In this document: positions 11,239-22,169 of the stretch, piece by piece | Layout: the number at the start of each line of letters is the position of its first letter | How positions within the stretch are numbered: the first letter of the stretch is position 1 | Origin: Miscanthus floridulus | Lineage: Eukaryota > Streptophyta > Magnoliopsida > Poales > Poaceae | NCBI RefSeq assembly: GCF_019320115.1 | Contig: NC_089585.1 | Span: 144,477,769-144,541,768, forward strand | Direction of reading: 5' to 3' | Length of the DNA: 64,000 nucleotides | Program-made: the position numbers and the translations under genes | The notes under the pieces: generated by a model | The model's input: only the letters and a program-made list of their open reading frames with translations | The model's database searches: none | Told to the model about the DNA's origin: nothing

Positions 11239-13838
11239 CTATCTCTTCCTCATTCTTCGAACAGAGTCATATATCGGACGGAATAGAATGCTGGAGATGT
11301 ATCTCTCCCCAAAGCTGGGGAAAATGACCTGCAGACCCACGTGACTGGTAAATTGTCTGAATCATGGCAAAATGCCATATAAATGAAATTAGCATGCTCG
11401 CACCGCAATCAGCTTTCCGGCATTTTCAGGTCTTTTGGCAACATTAATAGCAGCAATTGCTGCAGCACCGGAGGAAATACCAACCTGCAAACAAACCCGT
11501 GAATGAATCACAAATCACATAGCAACGAAATTGGAGATGCTATTGTAATAACTAAAAGAAAACTCAAAGGCAATTCATTTTGCAGTGCACTACTCACCAG
11601 CAAGCCCTCTTTTAGTGCAAGTTCCCTTGCAGAATCAACGGCTTCTGCTGTGCTAACCTGCAAAGGCAACAATGATAATCACTAATTAACTCATCAGACT
11701 GAAAAAAATATAAAACTACCAAGAAAATCTGCTTGACATAAAAGTGGTTCTAAAGTTAGCATTACAGACCTTCACAACCTCATCAATCAACTGGACATCT
11801 AATATACTTGGAATGTAACCTGTTGTTTATTGGCACGAACCAACAGTATATGTCAGTGACAAGGAAAAGATATTCAACAAGCTTTTGTTTCCAAGCATGT
11901 TGAATTGCTTATTACAAAGGGGCTAAGCAGTTAATGCATTACCAGGGTTATCACCAGAAATCACACTAGTTTCAGCAGGTTCTACCCCAATAACCTGAAA
12001 TGACCCCAATAACCTGAAATGATAGGAGGAAAATTATACAAACGAAACCAAACAGTGACATGAAAATTAGGCCAGATAAATTTCATACATATGGACATCA
12101 GCCTTGCAGAAATCAACTGTATTCTCAAAATAGAAATTGTGAGAGTTGAACAACTTTAGAATGAAAAAAAAAAAAATCTGAGAACAGAATGATGTTGCTA
12201 CTATCCTTTTGCTAAAACTCGCTATGTTCTCACAAAAATAACTAATTTGCACATATCCTAAAGAAGCATAGTTAATGGCGACGTAGATAGGCTTACTACA
12301 AGCAAGGCCTTGAACTTTAGTTTGATACGAAAGCTTTAAGCACTTCAAAAAGGAATAAGATTAAGCACAACAGCATTGAACAAGATACACATAATCGCTA
12401 AGCTAATAAAATACAAGGCAATCCCTTTAATGCAAAACTCATTCAAGAATCAATCCAGGCAAAAGTAGGAACCTTAATATCTTTGTTCATCCTTTTCAAG
12501 TAGCGCCCAGTGCCAGTAATGGTGCCGCCTGTTCCTATGCTTGCAACAAGTATATCAACAGAACCCAACGTGTCTTCCCATATTTCTGGGCCTGTGGTTT
12601 GAAAGTGGATCTGTAATTTACCCAAGTGGTTTCTCAATAGATCTTTAAAGAAAAAAGAAAGCAAATGAACTTTGCATTTGCTGCAATACAGATCATATGA
12701 GTGAAAGATAAAGCTTGAATGTCAACCTCACTATTTGCCTCATTGTTGAACTGCTGAAACATATACGCATTTGGTGTTTTTAAAACTATTTCCTCAGCTT
12801 TGTCAAAAGCTCCTTTTAGTCCTTTGGTAGGATCAGTTAACACAATCTCTGCTCCAAATGCACGCAGAAGAATGTGTCTCTCGACATCTAATGATGAAGG
12901 CATAGTTGCTATCAACTTGTATCCTCTTGCTGCAGCCACAGAAGCAATGGCTACACCAGTATTTCCAGTTGTTGGTTCTACCAAAATGGTCTGCACAGGT
13001 AGAAACCATCTGCATATATTACAACGTTGGTCGTGATAATATTGCTAATAATATGAGAATGGTATATAAACCTTATCTGGCGAAATTAAACCCTTCTCTT
13101 CAGCATCATTAATCATACTTAATCCAATCCTGTAAACATACCCATGAGTTAACACAGACATAATTGCATCATGGGGCATGAAATCATGCGCCAGCACAAA
13201 AGTGTACCTATCTTTGACACTTCGGCAAGGTCCCATGTACTCGAGCTTTGCAGCAATACTAGCGACACAACCGTCAGCAACACTATTGAGATACACCATT
13301 GGTGTTTTCCCAATTAGCTGTTAACAGGACATAAACATTTTATCAGAGATGCAACTGGTCATACTGAAACGAAAAAGAAAAGGACTTTTGCCAACTATCC
13401 CCTATACAGTTGCTAGCTAATGAAAAGTAGAAAATGTCCTATTTTACAAAGAAATTCAACGATTCTGAGTCATAATCGGTGAAAACACTAGAACGCATAT
13501 AGTCATCAGTTCCGCATACCCAAATCACTATAGGGGGTGTGGAGGGTGGGGGAAGGTAAGGACGGGAAGCGACCATGCACCTGGGTGACATCCTGCGCAA
13601 TGTTCACCGCGTCCATCTCATCCGCGTAGTCATCCTGTATTTCGACAGAAGCGGAGGCCGCGGCCCTCGATGACCATGCCGCGGTGAGGTGGCGGCGGGC
13701 GGAAGCGGGACGCGGGGAAGGGAGGAGACCAAGCACAGGGCCACGCGGTCTCAAAACGGAGCTGGAGGTGACGGAACTGGGCGCAGCGGCGGCGACTCGG
13801 AGGAAGAGCGAGCAGGCGGGCGGCGGAGCCATCGCCAT
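11239..13838 (-). CDS. CS26: Chloroplast CS26-like S-sulfocysteine / cysteine synthase, ten exons
   Basis: Exons in order: 13838-13581, 13317-13208, 13129-13072, 12990-12727, 12610-12473, 11994-11943, 11819-11770, 11657-11598, 11484-11404, 11328-11239. All introns are GT-AG and the 1161 bases give 386 residues. Residues 1 to about 65 are Ala/Ser/Arg-rich, a likely plastid transit peptide. The PLP-dependent OAS-thiol-lyase core follows: SVKDR with the cofactor lysine at about 121, phosphate loop TTGNTG at 149-154, GTGGT at 256-260, SSGAA near 334. The pairs CRSVKDR and VEPTTGNTG fit the CS26 branch (Arabidopsis S-sulfocysteine synthase, O-acetylserine plus thiosulfate) better than cytosolic OAS-TL, which has TSGNTG. 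The start has a good context (gcggccATGGCG). An upstream in-frame ATG exists at 14015 but its extension looks like leader. Oddity: a duplicated acceptor before exon 6 (11984-12021). Confidence 0.88.
11984..12021 (-). repeat. 19-bp tandem duplication of a 3' splice site in the CS26-like gene
   Basis: The 19-bp unit at 11984-12002 is repeated exactly at 12003-12021. Each copy contains a TTTCAG acceptor followed by GTTATTGGGG. Joining exon 5 to the downstream acceptor (exon starting 11994) keeps the frame. Joining to the upstream acceptor adds 19 nt and reaches a TGA after 13 sense codons. The pyrimidine-rich tract (ttttcctcctatcatttcag) directly precedes the upstream copy. Confidence 0.85.
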
Positions 13839-14335
13839 GGCCGCGTCTCTTCGCTCGTGCTGTGTGCTTGTTTGTCGGCTGCCCGGGGGGTTTAGGGAGG
13901 ACAGGGGAGTAGTTTTCAGGATAAGGGGAGAAGGGACTGGGTTGCGGATCGGGTCCTCCAGCCCAGTTTCTGCTCCGCGTGAGCTCCTGGACTGGTCTAC
14001 TGGGGGATGGCTCATTGGCTGGATACCTGGATCGTGGATTCTGAAGCGCCTGCCCTCCGGGATCCGCTTGAGAATTGGCCCGTTAGCAGAATTTGCAAAT
14101 CACCGTTCACAAATGTCAGAGCAAATCCCTAAGCCTCCTTCTAATCCTAAGTTTTTAGAAAGATCCACAAAAAAAATCCATCTCTAACAATTCCTAATAC
14201 AATCTCCTACAACTAAAAAGAACAAAATATGGACATTTTTTAGTGCGACATTTATTTTGGTTCGTCCGTCTACCCACGCCTACGATCCCACGATATCTCC
14301 TGCATGCTGCGTCCTTTGGTGCAAAGAAAACGCGC

Positions 14336-14538
14336 AAAGTCTTGACCCTGATTTGCATGTGCTACAAATACGAAAAGTCTTGACCCTAATTTGTATGCGC
14401 TACAAACACGGAAAATCTTGACCCTAATTGCCTTAAACAAGAAAAACGATCACCTACGTCTCACTCTCGATCATACCGCCCTCGTGCCACAAATATAAAA
14501 TTCTTGATCCTGATTTGCATGCGCTACAAACACGAAAG
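14336..14538 (+). repeat. Degenerate ~39-bp repeat
   Basis: The phrase AGTCTTGACCCTGATTTGCA with a following GCTACAAA(T/C)ACG recurs at 14336-14374, 14375-14413, partly at 14414-14430, and at 14500-14538. Confidence 0.7.
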
Positions 14539-15510
14539 ACCATTGTCGCTCGTCGCGGCACGATCGAACGCGTCTTCTTGGTAGGACTCAAGCGTGTCAC
14601 TGGTCGTTGCACGGAGACGATCGTCATGTGCCCTATTCCTCAAGCCCCTGCACGATTCGAGCCACCCCTATTTCTTCCTCGTCGTGTAGTGGAGAAGCAA
14701 CAATAATGGATCATCCACCGTCTGTCTACCAGTGGATGCACACCTGTGGCTACATCATCGATCGCCGCAAGGTCAGCCGCAAGATCACCTCCTCGTGCGA
14801 TCTCCCTTCCCCGTGCGATCTCTCCTCCACGACCTGCTCCATCGTCTGGTCTGTGCGTCCCGCGCCGTCATCCTCCCCGTACACCACGTACACTGCCGCC
14901 TCCACGACGTCGCGCCGTCGTCCTCGCCGTTCGCCCGCATCGTGCACCTGGAAACACCAGCCGTCTCCACGACGTCCGCGTCGTAGTCCTCGCCGTTCGC
15001 CCGCGCCATGCACCCGAGCCGTCGTCCTCGGCTACCGCGCCGCTACCTCGACGCCACCTGAGTCGTGCACCCGAGCCGTCGTCTTCGCATATGTAGACTG
15101 ATTAACGTCGTCCGTCCTCCATCGCTCGCTGTTCATGATGTTACACAACCATAGTTCATGATGCTGCAGACGTTCTTGTTATATAGTTAATCATCTATTT
15201 TTTTCGATATTGTGTGCCTGCACATTGGATGTCATTGTTTTTTTAGCATAGTTAGCCATTTGTCTGTACCAATCTCGTTCATGAAGTTAAACCTTGAAAA
15301 AGAGGGATTTCTCACTGAACTTGTCCCTAAATTGTTGTAATTTATTGCCATGTCTTACATTTGTAAACTCTATAGGATGAGTTAATGGATGGTATTGATA
15401 CACTGATGCTTGATGCAGAGCACAATCAGTTGCCATGTTATTGAGCTTAATATAATGATATTGTAACTAAGGTAGCTTTTTATGTCTTGGCATGGCCATG
15501 TTGAGTCCAG

Positions 15511-15650
15511 GTTATAAATATGAAGCTCAGATAATTTTACTGGCAAAAATAGAAAGATCACAAGTAGTTCAGTTTTCAGGATTATACATATAAAGTTTAG
15601 ATAATTTTACTAGCAAAAATAGAAAGATGACAACCAGTTCAGTTTTATGA
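15511..15650 (+). repeat. 70-bp tandem duplication
   Basis: Unit 1 is 15511-15580 and unit 2 is 15581-15650, with a period of exactly 70 and scattered substitutions; both contain AGATAATTTTACT(G/A)GCAAAA. Confidence 0.8.
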
Positions 15651-15854
15651 GAATGTGACAATTCATAGACATTGTTTTCTTAAAAAAATTATGGTCCTCT
15701 CTCTTCAGTTGGATTAGTGATGATATAAAAAAAGTTAAAAACCAACAATGTCTCTCCATCACATGTTTTCTTAAAAAAACATAATGAATAGTCAACAAAA
15801 ATATGACGGGATATTGCTTATTTGTTAATTATCTGAGTCAACAAAAATTTAGAA

Positions 15855-16742
15855 AGGTCTATATAGTAGAGTCGGTGAGCTTACAACGTCGTGCTCTTCG
15901 TGACCGTGTTAATTTTACGAAGTTTGCTTTTTTAGAAGGATATTGGCAGGACGATGGACCCATGTTGGAATATCACACAAAAAATGTCCACGTTTTGTCC
16001 ACGATTTATTTCACATGAATACATGCGGGTACTATGATAACACTAACTATACCAAATGAAAGATTAGAGAGAATTTGCATGGCCTCCAGAATGATTTATT
16101 TATTAAGTTCTTTGGACTCTACAAGTAGTTTTAAAATATCTATTTGCATGTCTTACCTCATATCCTAATTCAAAATTTTATAGTTTAATTAGAATATTTA
16201 GGTGATTGTATATATATAATATTCAATACAAGAATAATCTATGTATGATCTTCTTGAAAGATTTCTGCAGTGCAAAGACATCTTCGTTTTTTATGTATGT
16301 CCGTGCTAACTCTACGGTAAAAACAAAAGGACAATATATCAATTAAAAAATAAAAACAAAACTCATGCTCAAAGTCAAAGAGATAAATTATGGATGCTTG
16401 AATTTTATCATCCATTATCTACCGACGTGCCTATAAAATAGACTGAATAAACAATTAAACATAGATAGAAAACTAAATTAATGAAAGGATCATTGTAAGA
16501 CATCAATCATCTCATAGCTTCAGATAATATCGCAAAAGCTACTAAAAACTGTAACCGTGCCCTCACCTTAAACATTGTCCAGATAAATGGATTACAATGA
16601 AAGAAATGGATATCAGAGATTTCTTCCTGTCAATATAAAACATTATCTTAGCCGCATCACGAAAAGGTCTATAAAGTAGAGTTTATGAGCCTACGACGCC
16701 GCGCACTCCATGACTGTATTAAATTCATAAACTTTGCTTTTT
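15855..16742 (+). repeat. Pair of diverged ~77-bp direct repeats
   Basis: The segment 15855-15931 (AGGTCTATATAGTAGAGT...) resembles 16665-16742, about 810 bp apart in the same orientation and ending in TTTGCTTTTT. These could be the two ends or internal repeats of an unrecognised element. Confidence 0.6.
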
Positions 16743-17476
16743 GGATTAAATGTTACTTTAATGTTGGTATTTAATTTTTACTAGTATTGTTATCTTATCG
16801 TGCGATCCGTGTGTTTTTAGTATAAATTGTTAGTTATCCCATAGCAACTATACGGGCACGCTACCTAGTCTCCTAATATTTTAGGAGTTGGAAAAATCCC
16901 CCTCATCCTCATAACTTTACGCGCCGCAGCCTTGCGCGTATCCTTCGACTCTCGCTTGGTTTTCTTTGCCTCTCGCATGTCGCTACTCCCTCCGGATCCT
17001 CCCCTGTCGGCTGCTGGGCATCTCTGCCCCCATCCTCGATGGCGACATGGTCCTATCCCAAGCGGGGGCGTGTCTTATCTCGGTGGCGGCGCCTGCTCCG
17101 GTCACGCGGATGTGGCTCCAATGGCACTGGCAGACGACCAGCGTTCCCTTCCTCGCTCCTTCCCTTCCTCCTTCGCTGCCAGTGAGCGCGGGAGCCCTAG
17201 CCAACGAGCACGGGCAGCCACGGTTGGCGCGGACGCGGCGAATCACTCGGGACTCAGGCCCTAGCCCGGGCGGCAGGCGCGACGGCAGATCCAGCATAGA
17301 GGACACCGTGGCCCGCTGCCCCTTCATCTCCGGCGAAGCCTGCTGCCTCCTGCACGCCCTCGCCTGACCTCCGTGGCCCCGTTGCCCCTCCACCTCCGAT
17401 GAACCCTGGCCGCCGCCCACACGACGCGCCTCCACTCCGCCCCCACAGCCTCCCAGGCCGACGCGGCTCGGTTGGA

Positions 17477-17595
17477 GAGCACGGCACGGCCAGCCCCGAC
17501 CGGTGAGCTCGGCACAGGCCAGCCCCGGCCAACGAGCGCGGCACGGCTAGCCCCAGTGGGCGAGCACGGCCTGCCCCAGCGGGTGAGTGCGGCAT
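17477..17595 (+). repeat. GC-rich ~28-bp minisatellite
   Basis: Five units of GAGCxCGGCACGGCCAGCCCC type start at 17477, 17505, 17534, 17562 and 17585; the last two are shortened. Confidence 0.75.
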
Positions 17596-17631
17596 CCCTA
17601 CTATCGAGAGGAGGAAGATGCATGTTGCTGT

Positions 17632-18165
17632 TGAAAGGTCCTAATATGGCTAGAGGGAGTGAATAGCCTATTTAAAAATCTACAAATCAACTAGAGCAAT
17701 TTGATTAGTATGACAAATAGCGAAATGCAAACTTGCTCTAGCTCTATAAGGGTTGCAAGCCACCTATCCAACAATTTTCTCCTGAGGTTCACGTGCTTGC
17801 CAACACGCTACGTCCTCGTTGTATCGACCAACACTTGGTGGTTCGGCGGCTAAGAGGTGTTTCACAAACCTCAGTCCACATGATTAGGACACCGCAAGAA
17901 CCTTCCCACAAGTGAGATAACTCAATGACACGAGAAATTTACTAGAGTTACCTTTCGGCACTCCGTCGGGGAAGGTACAACTCTCCTCATAATCGCCGAA
18001 GGTGGCCACGAACAATCACCAACTCAGTGCCGATCCTCCATCGCTGCACCAAGCCATCTAGGTGGTAGGCAACCACCAAGAATAACAAGCGAAATCCGCA
18101 GCACAACACGAATACCAAGTGCCTCTAGATGCAATCACTCAAGCAATGCACTTGGATTCTCTCCC
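17632..18165 (-). repeat. Truncated 3' LTR of the deleted Sirevirus
   Basis: It aligns with 22170-22970 of the right LTR, with an internal gap of about 270 bp (sequence present at about 22316-22580 is missing). Homology stops at about 18165, followed by about 30 bp of unrelated filler before pol sequence starts. Confidence 0.75.
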
Positions 18166-18195
18166 AAAATAAGAAATGCTCACAAAATAAAGCTA

Positions 18196-21100
18196 ATCTT
18201 CATCTTGTTTGCACACCTCTTGAAATATCACCAATGATAGTGTCTAATGGATGATCTCTTGCAACATTGATTGGTTGAAGCACTTGCACTTGATTGCTAG
18301 CATTTGATTGATCACTTGGTTGAGATGATGAACTAGCCACTTGTTGATCTTGCACATTGCCATCATTAGTGCTTGCTTGGATTTGATCATGAGAACTACT
18401 AGCTTGCACATTAGAGTTAGAGAGCACTTGATTCTTATTATCTTCAACGTCAATCACCTCTCTAGGCCTTAACTCACCAATGTCTATGTTTCTCATTGCC
18501 TTAACCAATTGAGTTCCTTTCACATCATCTAGATTTTCATCTTCCTCTTGGGAACCATTTGTTTCATCAAACTTCACATTATGAACTTCCTTAAGAGTAC
18601 CACTAGTCAAATTCCAAACTCTATAAGCCTTGCTAGTAGTGGAGTAACCAAACAAAAAACCTTCATCATATTTCTTTTCAAACTTGCTCAATCTAGTGTC
18701 TTTCTTCAATATATAGCATTTACAACCAAATACCTAAAAGTATGCTATGTTTGGCTTTCTTCCATTTAATAGCTCATAAGGTGTCTTCTCCATCATGGGG
18801 TGACAATAGAGTCGGTTGCTATAGTAGCAAGCCGTGTTGATTGCTTCGGCCTAAAATGAATGACTCACATTGTACTCACTCAACATTGATCTTGCCATAT
18901 CAATTAAGGTTCTATTCTTTCTTTCAACTAACCTATTTGATTGAGGAGTATACTTGGCCGAGAATTGATGTTTAATTCCAAAATTATCACACAACTCATC
19001 AATTCTAGTGTTCTTAAATTCACTGGCCCTGTTTGGCTTACACCATATTTGGCTTGTTCAGTTTCTTTTTTCAGTCAGAACAGTATTTTCCTCTCATAAT
19101 AATTCAACCGGAACAGTGTTTTCAGCCAGTTTCAGCCAAGTTTCAGACCAGCGAACAGGACCACTACCATTGGCACTTCTAACTTTCTTGATAGTTGTTT
19201 TCAAACTCATTGTGAATGCCCTTAACAAATGATTTGAATGTTGCAAACACATTACTCTTGTCACCAAGAAAGAAGATCCATGTGTATCTAGTAAAATCAT
19301 CCACAATCACAAATCCATATTTATTTTCCACCAATGCTAGTGTATGTGGTTGGTCCAAATAAGTCTATGTGCATCAACTCAAATGCCTTAGATGTGCTCA
19401 TTATGCTTTTTCTTAGGATGTGTGTTACCAACTTGTTTTCCTGATTTGACATGCACTACATAGCTTATCTTTCTCAAAAGTGACATCTTTCAAGCCTCTA
19501 ACTAAGTCATGCTTAATTAACTTGTTCAATTGTTTCATTCCAACATGACCAAGCCTTCTATGCCACAACCAACCCATGCTAGATTTTGTGATCAAACATG
19601 TTGACAACTGAGCTTCTCTAGTATTAAAATCAACCAAGTATAGATTCTCATATCTAAATCATTTGAATATCAAGTTAGAGCCATCTACACTTATGATCTC
19701 TACATCATCCACATCAAATATGCACCTAAAACCAAGATCACATAATTGAGCTACCGATAAAAGGTTGAAGTTAAGCTCTCTACTAGTAGCACATTAGAAA
19801 TGCTCGTCATTGGATATTACAATCTTACCAAGACCTTTGATCTTGCATTTTCCTATTGTCACCAAATATGATACTATCAAACCCATTGCTCTTATTTTCA
19901 TTGATTGAATTGAATATTCTTGGATCACCGGTCATGTATTGTGTGCATCCACTATCAAGCACCTAATATCTTCCTTCGGCTTTATAATTTACCTACAAAA
20001 GAAGATCAATTCTTTTAGGTACATAAACTTGCTTGGGTCCTTGTAGGTTAGTCACCAAGGTCTTTGGTACCCAAATGACCTTCTTCTTTGGAACCCACAA
20101 TTGGTGTACCAATGAACTTATCATTCACACCTATTGGCACCCTTATAAAACATGTAACAAGAATCAAATTTGATTGAGGATATATTAGGTAGCTTGTTCT
20201 TAGTTAGTCTTGCAATTTTGCTCTATATGCCCAACTTGCTTGTATCTATTACAAAACCGATCATTGTCTTCACAAAGCTAGCTTTGGAAGTGACTAAAGG
20301 CCTGCCTTGCCTTTCTTAGGGGTATAGCCTAATCTCTTTTTATTGAGAGAAAATCTTTGGCTACCCAAGCACTTTAGCAAGCGGGCTTTTCCATCATAGG
20401 CATTGCCTAAGGTACGAGTGAGCTCATTCACCTCTTCTTGAGGGTCTTATTTTCCACCATTAGTGAGGTTTCATAAGTGAGACTATCACTCAGAGGTGAA
20501 GTAGAAGGGATAGTGCTACAAGAAGTATTAGTGGGAGCAACAAAAATAGATTCATCAATAAGATCACATGTTAGTCCCACATCACATGATATGATCACTT
20601 GCTCCTTCTTGGCTTCCTCCACTTTGACTTGCTCAATGAGAGAGGAGTGAGCCTTTTCAAGCTTAGAGTGAGCTTTGCCAAGCTTCCTCATGGGCTTCCA
20701 TTAGCCTCTCATAAGTAGCATTGAGCTCATTAAAAGATTGCTCAAGAAGTTTTACTTTCTTGTGCAATTCTTTGCACTCCTTTCTCTTCATCTTATTGCA
20801 AGCGTGCACTTGCTCACACATATCTAAGAGCTCCTCCTTGGTGTACTCCTCATCTTCATCATCATCATTATTATTCCTACAAGAGTCATTTTCACATTCA
20901 TCATCATCACTCTCATCATATTTTACCTTGGTAGGCTTTGCCATGAGGCATGTCGATGGAGTGTCGAAGATGGAGAGCTTCTTGTTGATGGCTGATGCTT
21001 GCTAGTGCTCTCTTGATAGATTTCTTGTCATCATCACTAGAGCTATCACCATCCGAGGAACCATCACTATCCCAAGTGACTACAAATCCTCCACCCTTCT

Positions 21101-22109
21101 TCTTCTTTTGGAAGGTCATTCTCTTCTCCTTTCCTTCTTTCATTTTTATCTTTCTTATGCTTCTTCTTCTCATCTTCATCATTAGTCACTATTGTAAGGA
21201 TAATTTGCTACAACTATGATCGGGGCTCTTGCAATTATAGCATCTTCTCACATACTCTTTGCTCTTGGTATGATCTCTTCTCTTTCTTACACCATAGCCC
21301 TTTCTTTTTCATGAATTTACCCATCTTGCGCACAAATAGGGCCATGGCTTCATCATCAATGTCACTAAGATCATCATCAGTCACTTGATTCTTTCTTGGA
21401 CTTGCCCTTGTTCTTGGATGATGATGATCTAGCCTTGAATGCTATACTCTTCTTCTTTTTGTCCTCTTCTTCATTCTTCTCATCCTTGTCATCCCCCTCC
21501 CTTTCCACACAGTATGTCTCTTGTGTCATGTCATCACCTAGTACTTGGTTGAGGGTAACCTCCTTTAATCCTCCTCTTATGATGAGCAATCTCAACATCT
21601 CAAATCTTAAAGGTAGGCATATCAAGAAACGATGAGAGACATCATCATCCTTCATCTTCTCTCCCAATACCTTCAAATCATTGACAATGACTTACAATCG
21701 ATGGAACATCTCCGATATGCTCTCATCATCCTTCATCTTAAAACTTGTCAACTTGTCCTTGAGGATATACAACTTGGCACTCTTCACCGCCGGTGTGCCC
21801 TCATATATTTCTTTCAATCTCTTCCACATCTCATTTGCTCTTTCACAATCCTTGATTTGCTCAAACACCTTGGAATCAATGGCATTGTAGATGGTGTTGA
21901 GAGCCATTGTATTGCATTGCTTGTTGATCTTGTCTTGGTTGGTGGGATCATCGGGATCAATGATAGCATAGTCATTTTTAGTCACTTCCCATACTTGATC
22001 ATTGATTGAACCAAGATACATCCTCATTTTTCCTCTTCTAATAATCATAGCATGTGTCATCAAAGAACGGTGGTTTGTCCCCCATATGGTTGAACACAAC
22101 TTGAGCCAT
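18196..22109 (-). pseudogene. Broken gag-pol of the deleted Sirevirus
   Basis: Start ATG at 22109-22107; the frame is interrupted early by a stop and then by many stops and shifts. Recognisable pieces in order: UBN2-type gag (about 22099-21377), a Lys/Asp/Glu-rich part, a coiled-coil-like segment (20944-20428), the protease motif DSGCTQYMTGD near 19930-19965, a gag-pre-integrase domain with GWLWHRRLGHVGMKQL and a zinc-binding CSAC (19637-19425), integrase remnants (about 19400-18780) split by a MITE, the post-integrase segment (18709 onward), and finally DTIIGDISRGVQTR, the lead-in to reverse transcriptase. The polymerase itself is absent. It is not functional. Confidence 0.8.
19025..19162. 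mobile_element. 138-bp MITE inside the Sirevirus integrase
   Basis: Ends are GGCCCTGTTTGGC and, inverted, GGTCCTGTTCGC. ACT is duplicated on both sides (19022-19024 and 19163-19165), and joining the flanks restores pol-like sequence, so it inserted after the retroelement. The 3-bp duplication suggests a PIF/Harbinger-like source. Similar ends occur at 25735-25842 and 56161-56263. Confidence 0.75.
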
Positions 22110-22150
22110 AATTTGATACCGAGGTTGTTAAGCCTTCAATCAAATGGTAA

Positions 22151-22169
22151 CCATGGCTTTGATACCACT
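22151..22169 (-). other. Primer-binding site of the deleted Sirevirus
   Basis: Minus-strand AGTGGTATCAAAGCCATGG directly follows the LTR end at 22170, as expected for an initiator Met tRNA primer. Confidence 0.75.

Larger units (their letters stand above)
13839..17631. other. Intergenic region upstream of the CS26-like gene
   Basis: Promoter and leader of the minus-strand gene should lie at about 13839-14200. The remainder holds degenerate repeats (14336-14538, 15511-15650, 15855-16742), a GC-rich stretch without a credible gene (14600-15100), a second GC-rich stretch (16920-17620) ending in a minisatellite, and AT-rich sequence. I find no supported gene. Confidence 0.5.

Noticed and set aside
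14600..15100. Overlapping open frames of 84-164 residues
   Set aside because: Open on several frames and both strands, Arg/Ser/Pro-rich with no family resemblance; explained by GC bias.
16800..16875. Possible Helitron end at ...CTACCTAGT
   Set aside because: CTAGT is present but I find no convincing hairpin before it.
16932..17623. Open frames of 99-150 residues in both directions
   Set aside because: GC-rich with a minisatellite inside and no recognisable domain.
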